A stretch of DNA of 16,052 nucleotides, from positions 1 through 16,052 of the forward strand of contig MNYL01000235.1 of assembly GCA_001873075.1 (NCBI GenBank). The letters are read 5' to 3'. Under the pieces are notes generated by a model. The model was not told the DNA's origin, did not search any database, and worked only from the letters and a program-made list of their open reading frames with translations. The stretch is from Fibrobacteres bacterium CG2_30_45_31. GTDB lineage: Bacteria > Fibrobacterota > Fibrobacteria > Fibrobacterales > Fibrobacteraceae. The first letter of the stretch is position 1; each line of letters begins with the position of its first letter. Positions 7,236 through 15,025 of this stretch are shown one piece after another. Both the position numbers and the translations under genes were made by a program.

Positions 7236-8648
7236 TTACTCCTTGACGTACTTGCGGACATCGGTGACTTTTCCTTCAATGGCTGCGGCAACCACCATGG
7301 CGGGGCTCATCAAAATGGTCCGACCCGTAGGGCTTCCCTGACGACCCTTGAAGTTACGGTTGCTGGAGCTTGCGCTCACTTCGCGGCCTTTTAACTTGTC
7401 CGGATTCATGGCGAGGCAAAGAGAACAACCCGCCTCACGCCATTCAGCTCCCGCTTCTTTGAAAATTTTGTCCAGACCCAGCGCTTCCGCTTCAATCTTG
7501 ATTTTCATGGAACCTGGGACAACCCACATTTTTACGGAGTCGGCAACCTTGTGGCCTTTAATGATTTTTGCGGCTTCCTGAAGATCCGATAAACGACCAT
7601 TGGTACAACTGCCGACAAACGCAATGTCAATCGGAGTGCCGAGCATTTTGCCGCCTTCTTGCCAACCCATGTATTCGTAGGCTTCCGCGATGACTTTCTG
7701 TTCGGAGCCTTCGAACTTCGAAATCTTAGGCATATTTTCGTTGATCTGCAACGCTTGAGCAGGGGTTATGCCCCAAGTCACCATCGGTTCGAGATGATCG
7801 CAATCAATGATGATTTCGTCATCGAATTTCGCATCTGGATCACTCGCCACAGACTTCCAGTAGGCGACAGCTTCATTCCAGCGGTCCGCTTTGGGAGCGA
7901 AGGGTTTGCCTTTCAGGAAATCAAAGGTTTTCTGATCTGGATTGCAATAGCCCACCCGAGCACCGCCTTCAATGGCCATATTGCAAAGGGTCATGCGGCC
8001 TTCCATATCCATAGCGTCAACTACGGGGCCTGCAAATTCATAAGCATAGCCCACACCGCCGTTTACACCGAGTTTTGCGATGTAAGCGAGCGAGACATCC
8101 TTGGAATAAACCCCTGGTTTGAGCTTACCGGTGAACAAAATGCGACGCGTTTTTAAAGGGCTCATAGCGAGAGTCTGTGTCGCCAGTACATCGGCCACTT
8201 GACTTGTACCAATACCAAAAGCAATGGCACCAAACGCGCCGTGAGTCGCCGTGTGAGAATCACCACAAGCGATTGTCATGCCCGGCTGGGTCACGCCTTC
8301 TTCCGGGCCTACAATATGAATAACGCCCTGTTCTCCAGTATCCGGACCAAAAAAGCGGACACCGAAATCGCGGGTATTCTTTTCGATGTGTAAAAACATC
8401 TCTTCGGAAATAGCATCCTTGAGGGGACGCGAACGATCTGGGAGAGTCGTTGGAATAATATGGTCTACTGTGGCAAAGGTGCGCTCGGGGAATTTGACTT
8501 TGATGCCTTCTTCACGAAGCATGGCAAAAGCCTGTGGACTCGTGACTTCGTGACAGAGGTGAAGGCCAATGAACAATTGCGATTGACCACTCGCGAGTTT
8601 AGCCACTGTATGACTTTCAAATACTTTCTGATATAAATTTTTGCCCAT
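7236..8648 (-). CDS. leuC: 3-isopropylmalate dehydratase large subunit
   Basis: Catalytic 4Fe-4S subunit of isopropylmalate isomerase (aconitase superfamily), partner of the LeuD encoded 3 bases downstream. The start at 8648 (MGKNLYQKVF) matches the family N-terminus and gives 470 residues. The in-frame ATG 48 bases further up would add an unusual leader and is not chosen. The cluster cysteines are visible as C348 in GSCTNGR and C408/C411 in CSLCLAMNP. Other family landmarks are TFATVDHIIPT and CGDSHTATHGAFGA. The Shine-Dalgarno is weak (AGGGT about 7 bases before the ATG). It is isolated from the upstream mdh gene by a terminator, so the pair has its own promoter between about 8649 and 8747. 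Confidence 0.97.
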   Translation of the reverse strand: MGKNLYQKVFESHTVAKLASGQSQLFIGLHLCHEVTSPQAFAMLREEGIKVKFPERTFATVDHIIPTTLPDRSRPLKDAISEEMFLHIEKNTRDFGVRFFGPDTGEQGVIHIVGPEEGVTQPGMTIACGDSHTATHGAFGAIAFGIGTSQVADVLATQTLAMSPLKTRRILFTGKLKPGVYSKDVSLAYIAKLGVNGGVGYAYEFAGPVVDAMDMEGRMTLCNMAIEGGARVGYCNPDQKTFDFLKGKPFAPKADRWNEAVAYWKSVASDPDAKFDDEIIIDCDHLEPMVTWGITPAQALQINENMPKISKFEGSEQKVIAEAYEYMGWQEGGKMLGTPIDIAFVGSCTNGRLSDLQEAAKIIKGHKVADSVKMWVVPGSMKIKIEAEALGLDKIFKEAGAEWREAGCSLCLAMNPDKLKGREVSASSSNRNFKGRQGSPTGRTILMSPAMVVAAAIEGKVTDVRKYVKE

Positions 8649-8676
8649 AGAAGTACCCTGATTAAGAACCGCGCAC

Positions 8677-8682
8677 AATATA
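8677..8682 (-). promoter_or_regulatory. Weak -10-like element for leuCD
   Basis: TATATT on the minus strand lies 28 bases upstream of the leuC ATG, in the short gap between the mdh terminator and leuC where a promoter must be. No convincing -35 element accompanies it. Confidence 0.22.
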
Positions 8683-8747
8683 GAAAGAATCTTCAAAAGA
8701 GCTCTAAAAAATTGGTTGTCGACCGCAAAAAATAGCGTTCTGGAGAT

Positions 8748-8778
8748 AAAAAAAGATCCCCCAAAAGGGGACCTTTTT
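8748..8778 (-). terminator. Rho-independent terminator after mdh
   Basis: On the minus strand GGTCCCC and GGGGATC (one wobble pair) form a 7-bp stem around a T-rich loop, followed by seven T residues. It lies about 20 bases after the mdh stop and separates mdh from leuCD. Confidence 0.85.
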
Positions 8779-8796
8779 CATCAAAAAATTGACCGA

Positions 8797-9732
8797 TCAG
8801 GTATGAGCGTCTACCCATTCTGCATTTTTCTTAACCGCTTCAACAGACTTGTCAAAGGCAGCCTTTTCAACATCATTCATCTTGATTTCAATGATTTTTT
8901 CAACACCATTAGCACCGATCACCACCGGCACGCCACAGTAGAAACCCTTGACTCCATACTGACCGTTGAGCTTCGCCGCGCAAGTAATAACGCTCTTTTT
9001 GTCAAGAAGATAAGCTTCTGCCATCTTGATTGCAGAAAGTCCTGGGCTGTAGAACGCGGAACCGTTTTTGAGGAGATCCACAATTTCGCCACCAGCGTTT
9101 GCAGTGCGAGCAGCAATCTTATCAAATGTGGCCTTGTCCATCAATTCTGGAAGCGGAATACCTGCAACAGAAACATGATCATAGAGGCTCACCATGGTAT
9201 CCCCATGACCGCCCATGACAATAGCACTCACATCCGCCGCAGAGACACCGAGTTCCATAGCGACAAAGCAGGCGAGACGGGAAGAATCAAGAACACCGGC
9301 CATACCGATGACATGGCTCGCAGGAAGACCGGAAACCTTCTGCATGTTGTACACCATCGCATCCAGCGGGTTGGTGATCACAATAACAAACGCTTTCGGA
9401 GCAGTTTTTTTGATAGCTTCGCCCACAGTCTTGATGATACCGCAGTTAATGCCCAGAAGATCATCACGGCTCATGCCCGGCTTACGAGGAACGCCAGCAG
9501 TCACAATTACAACGTCAGAACCCGCGAGATCCGCATAGTCGTTAGAACCCGAAAGTTCTGTCGCGGAGTTAATGACAGAACGGCCTTCCATAATGTCCAG
9601 AGCCTTACCCTGAGGAACCCCTGGAACCACATCCACGAGCACCACATCTCCCAACTGCTTTTGAGCGAGTGCGAGAGCCATTGTGCCGCCAATTTGACCT
9701 GCGCCCACGAGCGCAATTTTCTTTCTAGCCAT
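8797..9732 (-). CDS. mdh: NAD-dependent malate dehydrogenase (LDH-like type)
   Basis: Interconverts malate and oxaloacetate with NAD in the cytoplasm. In an anaerobic fermenter it probably serves the reductive branch towards fumarate and succinate. It has 311 residues when started at 9732 (MARKKIAL). An ATG three codons earlier (9741) directly abuts AAAGG and leaves no room for the ribosome, whereas AAAGGA sits 8 bases before the ATG at 9732. Visible motifs: dinucleotide loop GAGQIGG (10-16), Asp34 for the NAD ribose, the mobile loop with Arg83 and Arg89 that marks malate rather than lactate specificity, ITNP, the Asp149/Arg152 pair and catalytic His176 in GGHGDT. A TTGCTA-17-TAATAA pair upstream (9789-9761) is a possible promoter. 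The barrel-protein gene ends 118 bases upstream with only a poor hairpin between them, so some read-through is possible. Confidence 0.96.
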   Translation of the reverse strand: MARKKIALVGAGQIGGTMALALAQKQLGDVVLVDVVPGVPQGKALDIMEGRSVINSATELSGSNDYADLAGSDVVIVTAGVPRKPGMSRDDLLGINCGIIKTVGEAIKKTAPKAFVIVITNPLDAMVYNMQKVSGLPASHVIGMAGVLDSSRLACFVAMELGVSAADVSAIVMGGHGDTMVSLYDHVSVAGIPLPELMDKATFDKIAARTANAGGEIVDLLKNGSAFYSPGLSAIKMAEAYLLDKKSVITCAAKLNGQYGVKGFYCGVPVVIGANGVEKIIEIKMNDVEKAAFDKSVEAVKKNAEWVDAHT

Positions 9733-9815
9733 ACGAACCATCCTTTGAGGAGCTAATATTTTATTAAATCAGTGACAAATAGATAGCAATTTTCAGGCGA
9801 AAAAACACTGTTTTT

Positions 9816-9842
9816 GGGCAATTTACTGCTTTTAAGCTGCCC
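9816..9842 (-). terminator. Weak hairpin after the Omp85-like gene
   Basis: On the minus strand GGGCAG pairs with TTGCCC across a 15-base loop, followed by an A-rich stretch and then a T run only about 10 bases later. It is poorly placed for a classical terminator, and read-through into mdh remains possible. Confidence 0.25.
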
Positions 9843-9850
9843 TGCTCCGG

Positions 9851-11353
9851 TCACTGGAATTCAGGAGCAACGGTACAGACAAAACTGACACCATGAAGTC
9901 CATGGAAACCTAACTGTAAACGAAATAAATACATATCCGGGCGCCTGACTCGTACCCCAAATCCCCAGGAATTGAGCAAATTTTCCATAGCAAATGAGTG
10001 CCAAGTACGTCCATAGAAAGCATACTCGTTAAAGACCACTCCATCGACAAGACGATCTATAGGCCAACGATACTCTGCAGAAAGTCCTAAAGTCGCAAAA
10101 TCGGCGTAGGAAGAAAGGTATCCACGCAAGGGGTAACGTGCATTAATCGTTGAAAAAGCAGTGAATGGAGCCCCGCCCTCTTCCTGTTCCCACATTTGAC
10201 GAGCTCGAAGCTGAACGGCAATAACCCGGCGATTAAAAAGGGTAGATTTTACGTTTTCAGGGCGCCAAAGACGAAGCGCTTCATCCCAAGAAAAATCGGT
10301 ATAAAATTTTCGACTTTTGCGACCTTCCGCGCTGGATAATCCATAATTTGTTGCAGTCGTACCCATGAAAAAATAATGCTGAGCCACAAAATCAATGACC
10401 TGAAAATCATGATTATACCTGTTGGAAACGCCATCGTAAGTATTATTCCCTTTGTAATTCCCCACCCAACTATAAGTCCAAGCCAAAACGATTCGCGACC
10501 CCGTCGTCGGCATGAAAGGGGCATTCAAGTCATCATAACTCACAGAAACTCTCAGCGGAATAGAGAAGTAATCTTGGTAAAGACCTCTATCATACCGATT
10601 GAACTCATAGTCGCCCTCGTAAGTGATTAAATCTGCCACCGAGTCCTCGACATCTGGAACGTCCCCCTGAAACATAGAGAATTTTGCGTTAAGCTCAAAA
10701 TCCATATTTTTAACAAAAGGCATCGGACGACCAATTCTCGTTTCTAGAGAATAAGAAGAATCGGCGTAGGTAAAACTTTCCTTGCCTCCTGGAAGAATGG
10801 CTACCGCATTTCGGTCTGCAGAATAGCGCCAAATTGCACCCCATAAAAATTCAGAGTTAAAAACATTGCGTTTCGTATAACGAGTAGTTAAGGACCAATC
10901 TCCATTCGCATAGTAATCTGAACCAAAGACAAAGTAATCCGATGACAAAAGCAGGTTACGGTGACGGTACATAAACCCGAGGAGTGTTGATGCCCCCGGT
11001 CTCAAATTCATGGTCGGATAAATAAAAATGTTCTTTTCTTTACCAAAAGAGAACATGTTCACTCCGGTTTCTATCACATTATTTTTAACGGCATAATGGA
11101 GAGGGGCTGAGAACGGAAAAACAGCGGCATTAAAAATCGGTTGCACAATATGAGCAAATGGCCAAGTCAACGTTTCAAACCAAGGAGACTTTATCGTTTC
11201 TGAGTCTGATTCCGCTCTATTCTCTTCTAGTGAATCTGATATTAATGTGTCCTGCTCTACTTGCGTTTGAGAAGTAGCCAAACCTTTAGACTTTCCCTCT
11301 GCAAAAAGCATAGAGAAGCCACATAACAGGAGTATCCAAATAAATCGAATCAT
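9851..11353 (-). CDS. Omp85/BamA-like outer-membrane beta-barrel protein without POTRA domains
   Basis: A 500-residue exported protein. The N-terminus is a signal peptide (about 1-18, ending MLFA), followed by an acidic Ser/Glu/Asp-rich stretch (28-54). The rest alternates aromatic and polar residues in the manner of amphipathic beta-strands. Two Omp85-family signs are visible: SYDDLNAPFMPTTGSRI (272-288), resembling the barrel motif with a Pro-x-x-Gly turn, and YPLRGY (407-412), the conserved RGY of the L6 loop, followed by a strand pattern ending in EYRWPID. There is no room for the POTRA repeats of full BamA, so this looks like a barrel-only member. The exact role (lipid, protein or substrate export) is unknown. 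The start at 11353 has AAAGGG upstream. It is divergent from the RND transporter gene, with 32 bp between start codons, which suggests a shared role in the envelope. Confidence 0.72.
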   Translation of the reverse strand: MIRFIWILLLCGFSMLFAEGKSKGLATSQTQVEQDTLISDSLEENRAESDSETIKSPWFETLTWPFAHIVQPIFNAAVFPFSAPLHYAVKNNVIETGVNMFSFGKEKNIFIYPTMNLRPGASTLLGFMYRHRNLLLSSDYFVFGSDYYANGDWSLTTRYTKRNVFNSEFLWGAIWRYSADRNAVAILPGGKESFTYADSSYSLETRIGRPMPFVKNMDFELNAKFSMFQGDVPDVEDSVADLITYEGDYEFNRYDRGLYQDYFSIPLRVSVSYDDLNAPFMPTTGSRIVLAWTYSWVGNYKGNNTYDGVSNRYNHDFQVIDFVAQHYFFMGTTATNYGLSSAEGRKSRKFYTDFSWDEALRLWRPENVKSTLFNRRVIAVQLRARQMWEQEEGGAPFTAFSTINARYPLRGYLSSYADFATLGLSAEYRWPIDRLVDGVVFNEYAFYGRTWHSFAMENLLNSWGFGVRVRRPDMYLFRLQLGFHGLHGVSFVCTVAPEFQ

Positions 11354-11385
11354 CAGTGCCCTTTAAATTAGATAAATTAGGGAAC
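11354..11385. promoter_or_regulatory. Very short divergent intergenic region
   Basis: Only 32 bases separate the start codons of the barrel gene (minus) and the transporter gene (plus). They hold both Shine-Dalgarno sequences and a tandem AAATTAG repeat (11365-11371 and 11374-11380). There is no room for two full promoters, so at least one must lie inside the opposite coding region. Confidence 0.7.
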
Positions 11386-13794
11386 ATGTTTTCTCTCCTT
11401 TCCAGAATCTTAAGACGAGCGCACAGGCACCCTTGGGCAATTCTGTTCTTTTCACTAGGAGTCACTCTCCTCTGCATTTATCCGATAAGTAAGCTCCGCT
11501 GGGAGCTGAGCATTCTGGATACGCTTCCTGGCAATTATCCAACGAAAATTGCAAATGATGCCGTTGAAAAAAAATTTGGAGGATTCGGCACTCTCACGGT
11601 TGTCATTAACTCACCAGACAGTGCAAAAAATGATCGCGTTGTCAAAAGTCTTTCCAAAAAATTGGAAAACGATTCTTTGATCAATTTTATTGAGTTTGAA
11701 ACCGAGACTGAATTTTACAAACAAAACAAACTACTTTACATTCAAACCGCCGATCTTGCTCTCATTCGGGAACGCGTGCGCCAATTACTGGACCGCTACA
11801 AACTCGAAAGCAATCCACTGCTGGTAAATCTTTTAGAAGATGACGCAACGGCAGATTCTGTCACTCGCTCTTTGCAGGATTCGCTTTCTTTTGAAGATTT
11901 GGAAAATAAATATCTGAAAAGATTTCGCAATTTTTATTCCAATACCAAGGGTACCATTCGCATTGTAGATATCTATCCCTCCAAAAATATTTCAGACTTA
12001 AATGCCTCAAGAAAACTCACCGGTCACGTTTCTCATGCAATTCAAAGCATTCCAGAAATTTCATCGGTTAATATCCAATACACTGGTAAAGTATACCATG
12101 CGGTCTCTGCGGGTAGAACTCTACTCCCCGAAGCTAAAAAAGCGGGTAAAATTTCTGCGGTATTCTTTATTCTTGTGCTTTTGCTCCGTTTTTTCAAACA
12201 GCCTCAAATTATTTTTCTCGCCGCAGCTCCCATTACTATGTCTGTCATTTGGACCATGGGAGTCGCAGAACTCCTTTACGGTCGAATCAATCTTTTCACG
12301 TTGATGTTAGCACTTATTCTCCCAGGTCTCGCCTGCCAGCAAACGACACACATTATGAGTCGTTACGCAGACGAACGCAAAAAAGGTCTGAGTCCCACAT
12401 TGAGTCTTGAGAGTGCCATGTTAGGTATTGGACCTTCCATTACCGTTTCTGCTTTTATTTGTGCCGCCACGTTCTTTAGTTTGATCTCAGTCCCATTAGC
12501 AGGGATGCATGAATTGGGAATCCTTGGCGCCGTGGGCTCCCTTTTGAACTGGGGACTTTGTTGCCTGGTACTCCCTGCGCTTTTGCTTGTGACACAAAAA
12601 AGAAAACCTTTTATTCTTTTTGAAAAACGCGTTGTCAAATTCACTGATTTTAAAGCACGCCCCTACCAAGGCTATAAGCGTCTGTGGATACCTCTCATTT
12701 TAATTACAGTAATTCTTGCCCTTCGCGGTATTTTCCCTGTATTTGATTACAACTTTGCCCATACAGAATTGCAATCGTCCTCTTTTAAAGCCGATTCCCT
12801 TCTCAAGGAAACAGACTACCCTCACTATGACCCCGTGGTGGTTCTCCTACCCGATGCTAAAAGTTCCGTGACATTTTACAATACAATCAACCAAAGCATT
12901 AAAAACAATCCAGAGACGCTCATCCGTTCCGTGACCACTTATGCCAATTTATTGCCATCCCATCAAAAAGAGAAAATGGAGATGGTCAAAGAAATTCGTG
13001 CCGAACTAAACCCAGAGTTTGTACAACATCTGAATTCCAAAGATTCTGCGAATATTGAAAAAATTATCAGTTCTTGGAACATTTCCCCCATTAGCGAAGA
13101 AGATCTCCCTTCAAGTTTTCGTCATAAATTTGAGGGCCGCGATGGCACCATTGGTGAATTTGCATTTATTTTTCCGTCCATTGACATTAATGATGGACTC
13201 GCTTGCCGTCGTTTTGCAAAAGAAATCCGTAACATTGATTTTCCTAATGGAAAAAAATATCTGATTACGGGAACTGCCATTATTCGTGCAGACTTGCTGG
13301 ATCTAACGCTCCCCCATTTACACAAACCACTGATTGCCGGAGGGGCACTTCTTCTTATTTTAACACTCCTTTTTTACAATCGTCTTTCTTCCGCTATTTT
13401 CACACTGGCTTCCCCCTGCCTCGCCATGGTTTGGTTGCTTTCATTGACAAGACTTTTGGGAATTGAAATTTCTGCATACAGTGCGCTTGCCTTCCCGCTT
13501 TTGATTGGTATGAGTGTCGATGGATCCATTCAATTGTGGAACGCCTATTATGAAAAATCCACTGGTAGCTTGCATTACATCATGCATACGACAGGTGTCA
13601 CCGTGGGAATCGCCCAGGGGGCGACACTTATTGGGATTTATAGTCTACTAGCATCTTCTCATCCGGGTATCAAGAGTATTGGCGAAATTTCCATTTTAGG
13701 TCTTCTTTGCATTACCGTTTCGCACCTCCTCGTGTTCCCGCTCATTGCGGGCTATTTAGACAGCCGTCGTTTCCGCGTTAGAAAAAAGGATTGA
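11386..13794 (+). CDS. RND superfamily (MMPL/HpnN-like) inner-membrane transporter
   Basis: An 802-residue integral membrane protein with the twofold RND layout. TM1 is at about 18-34, followed by a periplasmic domain to about 245, a block of membrane helices at about 255-400, a TM segment at about 435-450, a second periplasmic domain to about 645 and a second helix block to the end. The start at 11386 is preferred because AGGGA precedes it; a GTG 30 bases upstream would overlap the control region of the divergent gene. In the second half the usual TM motif GxxxD is present (GMSVDGS, Asp712). In the first half the matching site reads GLACQQTTH, so the DY pair of many MMPL proteins is replaced by QQ (318-319). 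Family members move lipids, hopanoids or other hydrophobic compounds using the proton gradient. The substrate here is unknown and no periplasmic adaptor gene is adjacent. The aminotransferase gene follows after 10 bases. Confidence 0.85.
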   Translation: MFSLLSRILRRAHRHPWAILFFSLGVTLLCIYPISKLRWELSILDTLPGNYPTKIANDAVEKKFGGFGTLTVVINSPDSAKNDRVVKSLSKKLENDSLINFIEFETETEFYKQNKLLYIQTADLALIRERVRQLLDRYKLESNPLLVNLLEDDATADSVTRSLQDSLSFEDLENKYLKRFRNFYSNTKGTIRIVDIYPSKNISDLNASRKLTGHVSHAIQSIPEISSVNIQYTGKVYHAVSAGRTLLPEAKKAGKISAVFFILVLLLRFFKQPQIIFLAAAPITMSVIWTMGVAELLYGRINLFTLMLALILPGLACQQTTHIMSRYADERKKGLSPTLSLESAMLGIGPSITVSAFICAATFFSLISVPLAGMHELGILGAVGSLLNWGLCCLVLPALLLVTQKRKPFILFEKRVVKFTDFKARPYQGYKRLWIPLILITVILALRGIFPVFDYNFAHTELQSSSFKADSLLKETDYPHYDPVVVLLPDAKSSVTFYNTINQSIKNNPETLIRSVTTYANLLPSHQKEKMEMVKEIRAELNPEFVQHLNSKDSANIEKIISSWNISPISEEDLPSSFRHKFEGRDGTIGEFAFIFPSIDINDGLACRRFAKEIRNIDFPNGKKYLITGTAIIRADLLDLTLPHLHKPLIAGGALLLILTLLFYNRLSSAIFTLASPCLAMVWLLSLTRLLGIEISAYSALAFPLLIGMSVDGSIQLWNAYYEKSTGSLHYIMHTTGVTVGIAQGATLIGIYSLLASSHPGIKSIGEISILGLLCITVSHLLVFPLIAGYLDSRRFRVRKKD

Positions 13795-13804
13795 TTAGCA
13801 ACGT

Positions 13805-14998
13805 ATGAAATCTTTGTCTTCTCGTACTGAAAAAATTGCACCCTCATTGACGGTGGCAATTGATACTTTAGCCAAAACGCTTATCGCAAATGGCAAGGAC
13901 ATTGTGAGTCTCGGTGCTGGAGAACCGGACTTCCCCACACCCGAACACATTCGTCATTACGCACAACAAGCAATGGATCGAGGGAAAACGCGTTACACCG
14001 CACCGGTAGGCATTTTAGAAGTCCGCGAAGCGGTTTGTCGCAAATTAAAACGTGAAAACGGTCTTGATTACAAGCCCAACCAAATCGTTATGACGAGCGG
14101 TGCCAAACATGCCGTTTACAATTGTTTTTTGGCTCTCCTCAACGAAGGCGACGAAGTCATTATTCCGGCACCCTATTGGGTGACTTACCCCGAATTAGTG
14201 AAACTTGTGAGCGGGATTCCTATTTTTGTGGAAAGCACAGCAGAAAATAAATTCAAAATTTCGGCTCAAGATTTGGAAAAAGCCATTACGCCAAAAACCA
14301 AATGTGTGGTACTCAATAATCCTTGTAACCCTACGGGAACCGTCTATTCCAAAGGCGAATTAGAAGCTCTTGCAAAAGTCATTCGGAAGCATGATTTATT
14401 TTGTATTTCAGATGAGATCTATGAGCATTTTGTATACGAAGATACCTTTACCTCAGTGGCCGCCATTGAAGGCATGTACGAGCGGACTCTGATTGTTAAC
14501 GGGCTTTCAAAATCTCATTGCATGACAGGGTGGCGCATTGGTTATGTCGCAGCCCCTGAGCCCATCGCTCTCCTGATTGGAAAAGTCCAAAGTCAGACCA
14601 CTCACCATCCATCGAATATCGCCCAATACGGTGCATTAGCAGCCCTGGATGGGCCTTTTGAAAGCGTCCTTCAAATGAAAAAGGCATTCCAAGAGCGCCG
14701 TAATTACATGTACAATCGTCTGCAAAAAATTCCAGGTGTTACCGTGCGTTTGCCCGAGGGAGCGTTTTATTTATTCCCCACCGTGAGCACATTATTTGGG
14801 AAACATACCCCGGAGGGAGTTCTCATTGATTCCTCCTCCAGCTTCTGCAAATATCTTCTCGAATTTCATGGCCTTGCCATTGTACCTGGTATTGCTTTTG
14901 GAAACGACAAAAGCGTCCGGTTCTCTTATGCAGCAAACATGGACACACTCCAAAAAGCTTGTGATCGTTTTGAAGCGGGCGTAAAAGCACTCCTCTAG
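13805..14998 (+). CDS. PLP-dependent class I aminotransferase, aspartate aminotransferase type
   Basis: A cytoplasmic enzyme of 397 residues and fold type I, predicted to transfer the amino group between aspartate and 2-oxoglutarate. Related enzymes of this subgroup also accept prephenate or aromatic acids, which cannot be excluded. Visible signs: substrate-side LGAGEPDFPTP (36-46), TRYT, NNPCNPTG (171-178) with the cofactor-binding Asn175, SDEIYEHF with Asp203 and Tyr206, Schiff-base Lys236 in NGLSKSH, Arg244 in TGWRIGY, and the carboxylate-binding Arg372 in VRFSYA. It starts 10 bases after the RND gene. The nearest AAAAAGGA lies about 14 bases before the ATG, longer than usual, so it is probably co-transcribed with the RND gene. 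The link in function to its neighbours is unclear and may be only positional. Confidence 0.92.
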   Translation: MKSLSSRTEKIAPSLTVAIDTLAKTLIANGKDIVSLGAGEPDFPTPEHIRHYAQQAMDRGKTRYTAPVGILEVREAVCRKLKRENGLDYKPNQIVMTSGAKHAVYNCFLALLNEGDEVIIPAPYWVTYPELVKLVSGIPIFVESTAENKFKISAQDLEKAITPKTKCVVLNNPCNPTGTVYSKGELEALAKVIRKHDLFCISDEIYEHFVYEDTFTSVAAIEGMYERTLIVNGLSKSHCMTGWRIGYVAAPEPIALLIGKVQSQTTHHPSNIAQYGALAALDGPFESVLQMKKAFQERRNYMYNRLQKIPGVTVRLPEGAFYLFPTVSTLFGKHTPEGVLIDSSSSFCKYLLEFHGLAIVPGIAFGNDKSVRFSYAANMDTLQKACDRFEAGVKALL

Positions 14999-15025
14999 TG
15001 ATGCATTTTAAAATTGTAAAAATTT

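Noticed and set aside
8716..9756. A 346-codon open frame on the plus strand opposite mdh
   Set aside because: It lies entirely antisense to a clear malate dehydrogenase with all catalytic residues. Its translation is rich in His and Arg and resembles no family I know, so it looks like a shadow frame.
11356..11385. GTG start 30 bases upstream for the RND gene
   Set aside because: It would use a rarer start with no spaced Shine-Dalgarno and overlaps the ribosome-binding site of the divergent gene. The ATG at 11386 has AGGGA upstream.
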